Made by a program: the position numbers and the translations under genes. A stretch of 64,000 bases of DNA from Agelas oroides (Eukaryota > Porifera > Demospongiae > Agelasida > Agelasidae), in assembly GCA_949130485.1 (NCBI GenBank), contig OX422195.1, positions 7,286,566 to 7,350,565 of the forward strand, written 5' to 3'. Below the pieces are notes generated by a model. It did no database searches, was not told the origin of the DNA, and saw nothing but the letters and a program-made list of their open reading frames with translations. This document shows, in pieces, positions 1-9,719 of this stretch. The first letter of the stretch is position 1. Each line of letters opens with the position of its first letter.

Positions 1-41
1 TATTTTTTTCCAAAGAAGCACTCAAGTTCATTGATATTATC

Positions 42-118
42 AGCCTCATTCCCAGGCCCTGCCCAGCTTTTGTTGCAGCACTGCAAGCTAGCTTGGTGGG
101 GACCTGGGAATGAGACTA
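42..118. mobile_element. Short foldback element (CCTCATTCCCAGGCC family), copy A
   Basis: The left end reads AGCCTCATTCCCAGG and the right end CCTGGGAATGAGACT, which are near-perfect inverted repeats around a short GC-richer centre. The same ends recur at many places in the window, so this is probably a miniature inverted-repeat element. No coding capacity. Confidence 0.6.
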
Positions 119-710
119 TAAGCATTATGTATACCTGTGAACCATCCTGGGCCAAAGCATGTGTGGCTCTTCAACTGTCTCTTTGCAGCATGAGGAAATA
201 GTAGGTACCTTTCAGATCATAGGAGTGTTTTACCATATATGGACAATGACTGAACCATTCAGACTCTGGACTCATGTACTAGACTAAGCACTCATGTTTA
301 GACTGAGTTCCGGACTGATTTAGAGCTCTCTGTATATAAATGACTAGAGCAGCAGTACTTTGTGTGAGGTTCTGCTGTTCTCTGAATATGTCAGCCAAAT
401 ACAATACAAATGTCAGTCCTGAGACTTTATCATTATGTAGATGATGGAGTCAGTATTTGTTGGTGTTTTCCACACTAGGCTTGAGAACTAAGTAGCGCAA
501 GCTACTTTCATGAGTATGCACAAATGATTTCAAGGAGACCTAGGACTGTAGCTTAGTCTCTCTGGTTATACCCAGACATCAAGATTAAAGCTCTGCATCA
601 ATCGATGCCTAATACGGAAATGGGTGGGGCTGGGAGCGCACGTGCCACCTTGCCCAGTGGTACGAATCTCATTATGCACGGACTTGCTCATGAGAAAAAA
701 ATTACGGGTT
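119..710. other. Intergenic, no gene seen
   Basis: Part of copy A downstream of the expected upstream paralogue. It holds no convincing coding exon. Its match in copy B (51961-52410 and 52861-52963) is interrupted by a 450-bp segment present only in B. Confidence 0.6.
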
Positions 711-1066
711 TACCCCAAATTTAGATTTTAACCCTCTCCCTACCGGATTTAACTTCACCGAATTTCTGCCTACAAGCATGCATTCAGAGAGGATGCAGCA
801 CATCAAGGGAGAAGAGAACAAGTAAGCATGGTATAAGTATAGTATTAAAACTAGTCAGTATTGAATATCAGAGAAGGGATGCATTTCTGGCAGCTGTGTA
901 GCTAAGGGGAAACAGACTGACATTTCAGAGCAGCCTCCAGCAGCACTGAAGAAAGCTTGAATTATATTTTCTGTTTCTATCCATGAGTCTTGACTGGTCA
1001 ACACTCTTGTGTTTGGTGCACAATTAGTAAACTTGCTGTGCAATGCTGTGGTGTGCATTTGTGGAC
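711..1066 (+). repeat. Left arm of a long inverted repeat
   Basis: This stretch is the reverse complement, with some divergence, of 8572-8906. The outer tip is ACCCCAAATTTAGATTTTAA and the mirrored tip at the right reads TTAAAATCTAAATTTGGGGT. The two arms bracket about 7.5 kb that includes the DIRS-like element. They may be the terminal repeats of a larger transposon or two opposed copies of one repeat. I could not see target-site duplications. Confidence 0.75.
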
Positions 1067-2038
1067 TACGTTGCTGTACACTGCATCTAACTATGCACCA
1101 AGGGTCAAACATTGTTGAAATTGTCGACGCTGTGTGCTGAAATCAGGCTTAAAATGAAGCTATTTTATGTCTGTTCAATGTGTTAATGTTCCTATGCTAG
1201 AGGTAAAAATTTATTCTCAGACTGATATATTTTCGGACCTCAGACTTCAAAGGTCTAAGCACAGTAGCAACTGTGCCAGATCATCAGAGCAACAAGACAT
1301 GCTGGCGCTGGGATAGTTTTCGACACTCGAAGCTATTGTAGTACGTGGGGATAGAAAATCACGTCCGAAAATACATTGTAAAACAATGCATAACTTCTTC
1401 GCCGTCTACTCCAAAAAGGAAAGACTAAAGTACTTGCCCTTCCACTAGCCTTGCCTATGAACCCATACCATGCTGCAGCAGTTGCCAATTTTGGCTAGTG
1501 ATGTGATATAATACATGATTATCAGACTTGTCTGCTAGTAGAATCCTTTTTCCGAGGATAGTACTTGAACGGGTCTTTTGCTAAATCCCGGGTAGAAGAC
1601 TGTTTGGAGTTGAATTTCAAGTATATATTATCAAACATTAGCCTACCTATCCTACAGTTCTTATGTCTGCTGGACCTCTGCACACGCAACAAGAGTGCAA
1701 CGTTTCAAGTGTCCGAGCATTAATTAATTCCTCTATCTGTAAATTTGATGAAGTCAAATTTCTAGCGGCAGAAATAGCAGAAATTATGAAATTGTGCATG
1801 CTTTAGAGCTTCAAATTGAACCCTCACTATGCATGCACATATTAAAATTATGCATACCTTCTGGTTCGATTGCACTGTTAATGCTGTGTTCTTATGTTAC
1901 ATATCAAACAAAATTCTCATTTCTGTACTGTCGCACTTGCATATGAAACCGGTCTCATACTGCAAGCTCAGGGTGTGAGGAGAGCTTGGGTAGGAGACTA
2001 TGATACAATTTATTTCCATTGCAAAATATAAACAAACA
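1067..2038. other. Non-coding interior of copy A-specific block
   Basis: AT-rich, without long reading frames or recognisable RNA genes. It lies between the left inverted arm and the DIRS-like element and is absent from copy B. Confidence 0.5.
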
Positions 2039-2117
2039 AGCTGTGCATATGAATATAATTATGTGGTAAACTTCTTAAATGGGAAAATAACCACATAATT
2101 ATATTCATATCACAGCC
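2039..2117. repeat. Near-perfect hairpin
   Basis: Left arm 2039-2067 and right arm 2090-2117 share about 27 bases as reverse complements (core CATATGAATATAATTATGTGG), with one extra base and a loop of about 22 nt. It could be a tiny foldback element or a structured site. It sits 320 bp left of the DIRS-like element. Confidence 0.75.
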
Positions 2118-2434
2118 TGTATTCTGCTGGGTCAACGCAAACGGCAGTGAATGCAGACATCCTTCTCAGAGACTACATAATATTATAAGTTCTCCCCTAG
2201 CATCCCTTGCAGAGCACCAGAGGACTCAGGACACACTGCGCACAGATGAACCTTCTCTTTGAGCACTGGAAAAGACAGCATAATCAAAGAGAGGCTGGGT
2301 ATACATTTACACCTTTACTTCAAGTGTTAGGCATCCAATCTGTAATCCTGTGCTATCATCTCCAAGCTGGATAAAGCTTGCATTTGACTGATATTCACTA
2401 TTTCGATAAATACAGTTTAATGCAATTAGACGAA
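2118..2434. other. Non-coding, left flank of DIRS-like element
   Basis: No reading frame or repeat recognised. It ends at the candidate left terminus GTTAACATTGAGGGGC. Confidence 0.4.
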
Positions 2435-2562
2435 GTTAACATTGAGGGGCGCCCTCCGGGGATTGTGATGTAGAGGTGCGCATGCGTGTGGCCAGACAAC
2501 CACGCGGTCATTGCAGTCGTACTGGTGTCAGGCATTTCTCTCCCGAGTGTTCCTTCCAAAGC

Positions 2563-2722
2563 ATGACGTCTTCCTCGCCGCGGCGCTCACCACCCCCAGA
2601 GGACCCCCCAGCCCCACTGGGAGAGAACTCAGGTGCTCTGCGCGAGCTGATAAAAGAAACAGTTCAGGAAATTTTAAGCGCGCGAACCCCGAACCCACCC
2701 TCAGCGGGAGACACCCAAACCG
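2563..2722 (+). CDS. Candidate 5' exon of the DIRS gag (spliced)
   Basis: An open frame covers 2476-2733. The ATG at 2563 starts a Ser/Pro-rich segment followed by a short helix-like stretch (LRELIKETVQEIL). A good donor, CCG|GTGAGC, lies at 2722/2723, eleven bases before the in-frame stop. Joined in phase 1 to an acceptor at 4118/4119 (after a C-rich tract) or 4130/4131, it continues in frame into the long gag frame. Spliceosomal introns have been reported in DIRS elements. This exon is inference; the alternative is that 2476-2733 is a chance frame in the 5' leader. An upstream ATG at 2476 could also be the start. Confidence 0.4.
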
Positions 2723-2999
2723 GTGAGCGATAGATAAAGGCTCGGGCGTACCGCCTGGGAGGGTGTTTCGAGGACGGGTCAGTGCAAACAGGCCCCTCGA
2801 ACTCTCGGGGCCAGAATTAACGTTGGCCCCCGAGGGCGCGCGCTCCTTTGGGGCATCCCAAAGTCACGAGGTCACAAAGAGCACCGCCACGGAGCTCCCG
2901 GAAGCGGTACAGTCGTGCAGGGCTACAGGGTGCTGTGAAATGACAGTTGTGGATTTCCTGATGGTCCCCTGAGAGAGGGCATCAGGAGTGGGCAAGGGT

Positions 3000-3830
3000 T
3001 CTCGACGGCAGTGCCTTTGAGGGGGCATGGTTATGGACGTCACTGGGGCCCAGGTGGCGGGGCAGTTATGGAGATAGCTGGAACGACCCAGAGGGGGGCA
3101 GCTCCTTGGTGTGGGGACCAAGATGGCCCCCAGGTGGATCTCCTTGGTGCCCAGAGGTGGCATGGCCATGGAGATCATGGTGGTAGGGCGCAGTTATGGA
3201 GATCACTGTGGCACCCTGAGGTGGTGCAGTCATAAAGATCTCTGTGGGCGGCAGAGTGGTGGAGATCACTGTGGATCATTGGGGCCCTCCGTAGTGGCAG
3301 GAACATGAAGATCACTGCGGCACCCTTGAGGTGACACAGTGGCGGAGCTTAATGTAGCGCCCCGAGGTGGCGCAGGTGTGAGTGGCACCCCGAGGTGGTG
3401 TGGTTGTGAAGATCACCATGGTGCCCAGAGGTGGCTCAGTCATGGAGATCTCAGTTGCACCCTGAGGTGGCCCCCGAAGGGGCAGGGTGTGAGGATCACC
3501 AGTGTGCCCAGAGGTGGCACGGTCATGGAGAGCTCTGTTGCATCCTAAGGTGGCGTGGTCCCAGAGATCATGGTGGTGCCCAGCGGTGGCACAGTTGGGG
3601 AAATCACCAGGGCCCCCTGAGGTGGTGCCGATGTGGAGTTCACTGTGGCGCCTTGAGGTAGCTCAGTGGTGGAGATCACGGTGGCACATTGAGGTAGCTC
3701 AGTTGGGGAGTTCATTGTGGCACCCAGAGGTGGCACACAAGGAGATCACCGCAGTGCCTTTGAGGTTCAGCAATACCATGGGGTGGCCCAGTGGGGAGTT
3801 CACTGTGGCTCCCCGAGAGATGGAGGTAGT
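3000..3830 (+). repeat. Degenerate 36-bp tandem array inside the DIRS 5' region
   Basis: Units of about 36 bp, each with a GAGGTGGC-like start and a GTCATGGAGATCAC-like middle, repeat roughly 20 times with much divergence. Because 36 is divisible by three, the array generates several chance open frames on both strands. If the gag intron is real the array lies wholly within it. Such a tandem leader might serve packaging or transcription; nothing in the sequence shows which. Confidence 0.75.
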
Positions 3831-3967
3831 GGGTGGGGCCTTGAAGGGGGACAAGGCATGTAGATCTCCATGGCATCTGGTCTGGGGGACGGGGCAGTGG
3901 GGAAGCCAGTAGGGGTCCTACCAATCAGGCTAAGAAAAAGGGGCTCACAGGACTCCTATAGACCAGT

Positions 3968-5044
3968 GTGGGTGCCACTCCACCAAGTGAGGTTAGGGAG
4001 CCGGTAATAGTGGGCTCTAGGACGTGTGGTACGAAGTCAGGAGTAACTTGGCGGCTTCACACGTGGGATCACTCCCCCTTTGTCCCCCTCCAGGTCTGGG
4101 AGGAATGCCCCCCCCCAGCTGCAATCGCAGGTTTAAATCTGCCAGTAATCGACGGGGAGGTATCAGCTAAGCGGCCGGCTAAATCATCCCCATCATCCTC
4201 CGCAACCAGAGCTGGAGTACCAGCTGGAGATGAAATAGTATCGGATCCTCACAAAACCTCTACAGATGACTCCAAAGCAGCCACCCAGCAGTTCAGCATG
4301 GGTGATGGCCTCCCACCGGTGCCAGCGAAGGTAGTGGAAAAAATTCTGAGTGGCCAGTTTGTGGATATGGCCGAGCTGCTACGGGACAACTTGGAGGTGG
4401 AGCGGCGGTGCAACACGACGGAGTCAGCGTCAGCTGGACCAGTACCAACGACATCCCGACCAGCCCGTAGAGAGGTACCTGACCTACTGAGCTGGGTGCA
4501 GTGTTTTGGGATGTTTGCAAGTGTCATGGCCAGCAAGTACCCGGAGAAGGTTACTCAACTACTCGCCTACCAGACTATCATTATCCGGGAAGCTAGACAT
4601 TGTGGGGGAGGGGGCTGGCAGGGGTATGACAGAATGTTCCGCCAGCAGGCCGTCTCATCCCCTGGTGTGGATTGGTCACAGCTAAACTCATCTCTATTTG
4701 CCGTGACATTCCTTGCCCAGCAGAACGGCAGGGGTAAAACATGTCGATTCTGCCTAGAAACCGATCATGTAGATGTCGAGTGTGCACTCGCCCCTACAGC
4801 TCCACAACCTCGTCAGCTGATTCCGCCACAGGGCCTCCAGGGATCACTGTCACATCAAGACCTAACCCCGCAGGAGGGCCGGCCCGGTAGGGGTAGCAGC
4901 AGAGGTGTCTGCTATGCCTGGAATGAGGGCCATTGCTCCTACCCCTATTGCCGTTTTCGCCACATTTGTGCCAGGTGTCACGGAGACCACCGGGCTGTCA
5001 GGTGCCGGATGCGTGCGGCGGGGGACCGCCCTGCACAGCGCTGA
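3968..5044 (+). CDS. DIRS-like gag protein
   Basis: The open frame from the ATG at 3968 has 358 codons. The true N-terminus may instead be spliced from 2563-2722 into 4119 or 4131. The conserved core lies around 4297-4660: a MGDGLPPVPAKVVEKIL motif, then FVDMAELL, then a Trp-centred stretch (LSWVQCFGMFASVMASKYP). The C-terminus has a Cys/His cluster (CYAWNEGHCSYPYCRFRH followed by CARCHGDHRAVRC), a zinc-binding type tail I associate with gag proteins of animal DIRS elements, expected to bind nucleic acid in the particle. The same core is recognisable in the decayed relics at about 15768-16180 and 58150-58560, which supports the call. The frame ends about 200 nt before the RT frame opens in another phase. 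Confidence 0.8.
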   Translation: MGATPPSEVREPVIVGSRTCGTKSGVTWRLHTWDHSPFVPLQVWEECPPPAAIAGLNLPVIDGEVSAKRPAKSSPSSSATRAGVPAGDEIVSDPHKTSTDDSKAATQQFSMGDGLPPVPAKVVEKILSGQFVDMAELLRDNLEVERRCNTTESASAGPVPTTSRPARREVPDLLSWVQCFGMFASVMASKYPEKVTQLLAYQTIIIREARHCGGGGWQGYDRMFRQQAVSSPGVDWSQLNSSLFAVTFLAQQNGRGKTCRFCLETDHVDVECALAPTAPQPRQLIPPQGLQGSLSHQDLTPQEGRPGRGSSRGVCYAWNEGHCSYPYCRFRHICARCHGDHRAVRCRMRAAGDRPAQR

Positions 5045-5262
5045 ACCTAGTCATGTGTTCATGCCTGAGTTACTTTTGTGTTGATGCTGGATTGGAACAG
5101 GAACTGTATATTATTGTTGGGGAGGGGCGGACGCATGAGTAAATTAATGGGAGGGGGACATGAATGGATTTAGTGGGGTAACTCTAATGCGCTGCGGATT
5201 ATCGCAGGCATCTTTTCCCCTCAGGCAGCGAAGGCGCTGTGGTCGTCGGCCGCTACATCTAT

Positions 5263-7071
5263 ATGGGCCACCTCCTTGCATTATCTGGGCGGAGACCTGC
5301 TCATCCCGCGGACTTACCTCCGCATTTGCGTCGAGTGAGTACGCCGCTGAACCCTGAGGCATGGACCAGTCTCTTGCAATCCCACCCGGACCGTACGTTC
5401 GTGGAATATCTCGTACAAGGGATACGTCAGGGCTTTCGGCTGGGATTCGGGTACGGCGAGGTGCAGCTGAGGAGTGCCTCACGCAACATGCGGTCGGCCG
5501 AGGATAACGCGGAGGTGGTGGAGCAGTACCTAGCGAAGGAATGTGGGCTAGGAAGGGTGGTGGGACCACTGGCGCTGGATGATAGCGTGCATGTCAGTCG
5601 CTTCGGGGTTATTCCGAAGCCTCATCAACCAGGGAAGTGGCGGCTGATAGTTGATTTGTCAGCCCCAAAGGGTTTCAGTGTGAATGACGGCATTCCTCCT
5701 GACCTGTGCTCACTGTCCTACGCGTCATTAGACCATGCGGTGCAACGCATCATGAGCTACAATCGAGGTGCTCTTCTCGCGAAACTCGATATTGAGAGCG
5801 CATACCGGATCATCCCCGTACACCCGGATGATCGCTCTCTTCTTGGAATGGTGTGGAAAGGAAGACTATACGTAGACTCTTCCCTACCATTTGGTCTCCG
5901 CTCCGCCCCGAAACTGTTTAATGCCCTGGCGGATGGGCTGTCGTGGATAATGAGCTCCAAGGGAACGCGGGACCAACTGCATTACCTGGACGACTTCCTT
6001 TTCATAGGGGCTCCGGATACTGGGGAGTGCAAGCAGGCATTAGAGCTTGCGCTGACTACTTGTGCCACCTTGGGAATTCCGGTGGCCAAACATAAAGTAG
6101 AGGGTCCAAGTACTTGCTTATCGTTCCTAGGGATTGAGCTTGACACACAAGCATCGCAGCTCCGGCTTCCAGCGGAGAAGCTGAGTAGGCTTCAATCCCT
6201 TGTCAAGACATGGTTGGGGAAGAAAGCCTGTCTTAAACGTGACCTGCTGTCCCTGATTGGCCAGTTACAGCACGCCTGTCGGGTGGTCAAGCCTGGCCGC
6301 ACGTTCTTGAGGCGGATGATATCCCTGTCCACGACCGCAAAGGAGCTGCATCACCACATCAGACTGAACAGAAGTTTCCAGTCTGACCTAGAGTGGTGGG
6401 CAATCTTTTTACCGAGGTGGAACGGGGTTGGGATGATGTCCAGCATATGCCGCCTTCCCCACTCAGTGCTGATCACGTCCGATGCATCAGGAGGATGGGG
6501 ATGTGGAGCATACAGTTCATCCAACCAATGGTTCCAGGCTCAGTGGCCGAAGTGCTGGAGTTCAGTCCATATCACGGTGAAGGAGTTGGTGCCAATTGTG
6601 GTGGCTTGCGCATTGTGGGGTGATCAGTGGAGAGGAGCTACTGTGTTATGTCGCTGTGACAATGCAGCAGTCGTCTCTATTGTCAACTCAGGGTCTAGCA
6701 AGGATGCTTTGGTGATGCACCTCATGCGGAGTCTTTTTTTTATTACCGCAGTTAATGGTATTTCTCTCTATGCCCAGCATATCCCAGGGAAGCGCAATAA
6801 TGCTGCTGATGCGTTATCTCGCAACCATATCCTTTTGTTTCACCAACAGGTGCCATCCGCAGCCTCACTGCCCACCCCCATCCCCCCCGAACTGTGGCAG
6901 ATCTTGGTGCTAAGCCAACCAGACTGGACATCGCGGAGTTGGAGAAATCAGTTCTCATGTATTTTTCAAAGGGCCTATAGCCCCTTCAACCCAGAGAACT
7001 TACAAGAGCGCACAAGATCGGTACTTGAAATTTTGTGCCGAGACTGCTACCTCCCCTATTCCTATTGTTGA
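5263..7071 (+). CDS. DIRS-like reverse transcriptase / RNase H
   Basis: 602 codons from the ATG at 5263; the frame is open a little further upstream, so the start is a guess. The RT domain has WRLIVDLSAPKGFSVND (fingers), LAKLDIESAYRIIPVHP (catalytic Asp block), LPFGLRSAPKLFN, and the active-site box YLDD at residues 241-244, followed by FLGIELD. A connection region follows. The RNase H fold then shows its acidic residues in TSDASGGWGCGAY (Asp 407), CDNAAVVSIVN (Asp 466) and KRNNAADALSR (Asp 516). It would copy element RNA to DNA and remove the template. The end overlaps the recombinase frame by about 100-150 nt. No frameshift or stop is seen. Confidence 0.93.
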   Translation: MGHLLALSGRRPAHPADLPPHLRRVSTPLNPEAWTSLLQSHPDRTFVEYLVQGIRQGFRLGFGYGEVQLRSASRNMRSAEDNAEVVEQYLAKECGLGRVVGPLALDDSVHVSRFGVIPKPHQPGKWRLIVDLSAPKGFSVNDGIPPDLCSLSYASLDHAVQRIMSYNRGALLAKLDIESAYRIIPVHPDDRSLLGMVWKGRLYVDSSLPFGLRSAPKLFNALADGLSWIMSSKGTRDQLHYLDDFLFIGAPDTGECKQALELALTTCATLGIPVAKHKVEGPSTCLSFLGIELDTQASQLRLPAEKLSRLQSLVKTWLGKKACLKRDLLSLIGQLQHACRVVKPGRTFLRRMISLSTTAKELHHHIRLNRSFQSDLEWWAIFLPRWNGVGMMSSICRLPHSVLITSDASGGWGCGAYSSSNQWFQAQWPKCWSSVHITVKELVPIVVACALWGDQWRGATVLCRCDNAAVVSIVNSGSSKDALVMHLMRSLFFITAVNGISLYAQHIPGKRNNAADALSRNHILLFHQQVPSAASLPTPIPPELWQILVLSQPDWTSRSWRNQFSCIFQRAYSPFNPENLQERTRSVLEILCRDCYLPYSYC

Positions 7072-7906
7072 AGGACAGTTGTGTTCATACGTTTCATTTT
7101 TAGCGAATCAGGGCTTGAAGCACAGGACAATTAAGTCTTATTTATCGGCCATTCGCCATCTACAGATTTCAGGGGGGTTGGGGGATCCTTTCCATGGGAT
7201 AAGCATGCCTAAGCTGGAATATGTGCTCAAGGGGGTGAAGAAGCATCAGGCTGAGAAAGGGAGTGGTCAAAGGGAACGGCTGCCTATTACCCCCCACCTC
7301 CTCAGACAGATCAAGCAAGTGTGGGAAAAGGAGGGTGACTCACGGGACGTAAAGATGCTTTGGGCAGCATGTTGCCTGTGTTTTTTCGCCTTTCTGAGGG
7401 CGGGAGAGATGACAGTCCCGAACGATAAGGATTACGACCCAGCGGTTCACCTCAGTATGGGGGACATAGCTGTTGATGACGCTCGCAGCCCTACAGTGGT
7501 ACAAATAAATATCAAGCAGTCCAAGACTGACCCTTTTCGTCGAGGTGTCAACCTGTTTGTGGGAAGAACTGGCTCCGATCTGTGTCCGGTGGCAGCGTTG
7601 CTGAGTTATTTGAGTGTCCGAGGGACCCAGCGCGGTCCCCTATTCCTGTTCGAGGATGGACGGTTCCTCACCAGGGTGCGTTTCGTTGAAGCGGTTCGGA
7701 GCGCGCTGCTTTCCGCGGGAGTCGATCATCAGAAATACTGTGGGCACAGTTTTCGCATCGGCGCGGCAACGACGGCCGCAGCCAGGGGCGTAGAAGACTC
7801 CGTGATCAAGACCCTGGGCAGATGGGAGAGCGTGGCCTATCTCCAATACGTTCGTATTCCTCGGGAACAACTGTCCGGCGTCTCATGTCAGTTGGCTGCG
7901 GAGTAA
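6914..7906 (+). CDS. DIRS-like tyrosine recombinase
   Basis: The frame is open from the stop at 6911-6913 to the TAA at 7904. Conserved similarity starts near 6965 (APSTQRTYKSAQDRYLKFCA), inside the RT frame but in a different phase. No ATG exists in this frame before about 7205, which would cut the N-terminal SAM-like domain, so expression by frameshift or from a non-ATG start is likely. Catalytic signatures are the first Arg in FLRAGEM (7397-7399), HSFRIG (His 7745, Arg 7754), LGRW (Trp 7823) and the nucleophile Tyr in LQYVRI (7847-7849). The enzyme should integrate circular element DNA. All key residues are present, so it could be active. Confidence 0.92.
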   Translation, partial: ANQTGHRGVGEISSHVFFKGPIAPSTQRTYKSAQDRYLKFCAETATSPIPIVEGQLCSYVSFLANQGLKHRTIKSYLSAIRHLQISGGLGDPFHGISMPKLEYVLKGVKKHQAEKGSGQRERLPITPHLLRQIKQVWEKEGDSRDVKMLWAACCLCFFAFLRAGEMTVPNDKDYDPAVHLSMGDIAVDDARSPTVVQINIKQSKTDPFRRGVNLFVGRTGSDLCPVAALLSYLSVRGTQRGPLFLFEDGRFLTRVRFVEAVRSALLSAGVDHQKYCGHSFRIGAATTAAARGVEDSVIKTLGRWESVAYLQYVRIPREQLSGVSCQLAAE

Positions 7907-8259
7907 TCTTATATTGCTGTACCCTGGATTATCATATAATTATTAACCCGTCATGTTAGATTTGTGTGCTGAGAATCGCGCCTGTGAGATTGTGGTCGTA
8001 CAGGGGTTCGTTGTGGCGGGGTTGCCTTGGGGGGGGAGTGGGACCTAGCGGTCCCTCCCTGGGCCAGTGTGGAGAGTTTCTCTCCACAGCTGGCCCCCCT
8101 GGCAACCAACCCTTCTGGGGTTTAAGTATTCCGGAAGGGAGGGGGAGGGAGTTGCCTGGTCCACACTTCCGCCACACTACACAGAAAGGGGGCCTCCTCC
8201 TCTTCTGTGGCTATTAGATGGTAGGGTGAGTGGTTCAGGTAAGCCCCGATAATGTTAAA
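7907..8259 (+). other. DIRS-like element 3' non-coding region
   Basis: GC-rich tail with runs of G and C and a small hairpin GGAGAGTTTCTCTCC at about 8070. In DIRS elements this region usually carries sequence complementary to the two ends. I could not demonstrate such complementarity beyond the short candidate terminal repeat at 8243-8259. Confidence 0.5.
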
Positions 8260-8571
8260 TACATGTTTCAGCAAACCATTTTGCCTTACCTGCCCAGAGC
8301 TTGTAGTGTGTGGCTACACTGACAGATAAACTACCCCCTCAAACTATCTTCCTCTACATGGCAGCATGTGCACATGCAGACATTTTGCAGGGCTCTGAGG
8401 TTGATCTACTTGTTCACACTAAGTCTCGTCAAAGCTGTGCATGCTATATAGCTGCCATGTTCGATGATAGAACATACAAAGAATCCAAAGGAGCAAGTTG
8501 AACACTGCCTCGTAAGTGCCAGTCAACTCTTATTTTGTCCACTCTATTGTGTTCATTAACAATAGCATCCT
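8260..8571. other. Non-coding interior of copy A-specific block
   Basis: Between the DIRS right end and the right inverted arm. No exon or repeat recognised. Confidence 0.4.
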
Positions 8572-8906
8572 CGGACAAACACACACCACAGCATTGCACA
8601 GCAGGTTTGCTAATTGTGCACCAAACACAAGAGTGTTGACCAGTCAAGGCTGATGATATAATTCAAGCTTTTTTCAGTGCTGCTGGAGGCTGCTCTGAAA
8701 TCACGGTCAGTCTGTTTCCCCCTAGCTAAACGGCTGCCAGAAATGCATCCCTTTTCTGATATTCAATACTGAGTAGTTTTAATACTATACTGATACCATG
8801 CTTACTTGTTCTCTTCTCCCTTGATGTGCTGCATACTCTCTGAATGCATGCTTGTCCGGTGAAGTTAAATCTCGTAGGGAGAGGGTTAAAATCTAAATTT
8901 GGGGTA
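8572..8906 (-). repeat. Right arm of a long inverted repeat
   Basis: Reverse-complement partner of 711-1066. Shared landmarks are the segment with ACCAGTCAAG, the segment GCAGCCTCCAGCAGCAC (read on the minus strand) and the tip TTTGGGGTAA. Arm divergence suggests the insertion is not very recent. Confidence 0.75.
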
Positions 8907-9370
8907 AGGTAAGGGGCCCTAATTTGGGACACTTTTTCAGCTTTTGCTTACCAATTACCGGCACGTCGCTAGGTGAGTAGCACAATAGACCTGTACGTAT
9001 ACTTCAGGCATCGTACTTTTTGCATTCCAAGTTTGAAGTCCAAAGTCTGCAGGATACCCGGGAACGGAGCGACTTTGTTCACGTGGTTCACATAGCAAAT
9101 TTTAGGGGGGTGGTGCCTAATTCGGGACACTTCCGTAAATTGACTGATTCCACACAGGACTGCCTGTTCTGAGGTCCAGAGGGGTTTAAAAACGTTTTCT
9201 AGCACTCATGGAAGGTTTTGAAGACGCAGTCAAGTATATAAATGTGTACAAAATAAGAATCCAGTGAGAACGGTTAAAATTATGCATAAGTATGCATGTT
9301 GAAGCCCTGAAGCCTGCTGAGGAAGCAACTGACAAGACCGTGCAATGATTTTCTGCCCTCCTTCACCAAG
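8907..9370. other. Non-coding, right flank of copy A-specific block
   Basis: Two short related stretches, CCTAATTTGGGACACTT near 8928 and CCTAATTCGGGACACTT near 9116, point to a small unidentified repeat. Similarity to copy B resumes at about 9371 with TTCTATGCCAGAGCGTG. Confidence 0.4.
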
Positions 9371-9719
9371 TTCTATGCCAGAGCGTGATGAAGTAGGGAG
9401 GAACGAGATCCGCAAGACTACGACAACAAAGGATGGCGTCAAATGGAGCAGCCGGTGAGGAAGATAGGTAGCCGTCGTTCCTAGTTTCTCACACCCCCAG
9501 CTGTCGTTGATGAGATGAAAGCTGGGAGTGTGAGAGGCTGGCAACAAGGCTAGAAGATGAGAGTGACATTGGAGTGCACAGACAGTAGAAGTACAGTGTT
9601 TCTATCGTCTGTGGGGTGACTGCCTTAGTAAGTGCATTGGAGTGTGTTCCCAGACTCCCACCATCACTTGCTGTACAAAAAAGCAGGGAAATCCAGTATC
9701 CTGTGGGTGATGTCAACGA

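Larger units (their letters stand above)
2435..8259 (+). mobile_element. DIRS-like retrotransposon (gag, RT/RNase H, tyrosine recombinase)
   Basis: About 5.8 kb with three plus-strand coding blocks in the order gag, reverse transcriptase/RNase H, tyrosine recombinase, which is the standard order of DIRS-order elements. No LTRs or DDE integrase are seen. The recombinase is expected to insert a circular DNA intermediate, normally without target duplication (family knowledge). Candidate ends are the short inverted pair GTTAACATTGAGGGGC at 2435 and its diverged complement at 8243-8259. They are short enough to be chance, so the exact limits are uncertain. All three frames are open, so this looks like a young copy. 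Copy B lacks it entirely. Base composition is markedly more GC-rich than its surroundings. Confidence 0.85.

Noticed and set aside
3000..3924. Several overlapping frames on both strands in the DIRS leader
   Set aside because: They come from the degenerate 36-bp tandem array, whose period keeps frames open by chance; none shows a domain.
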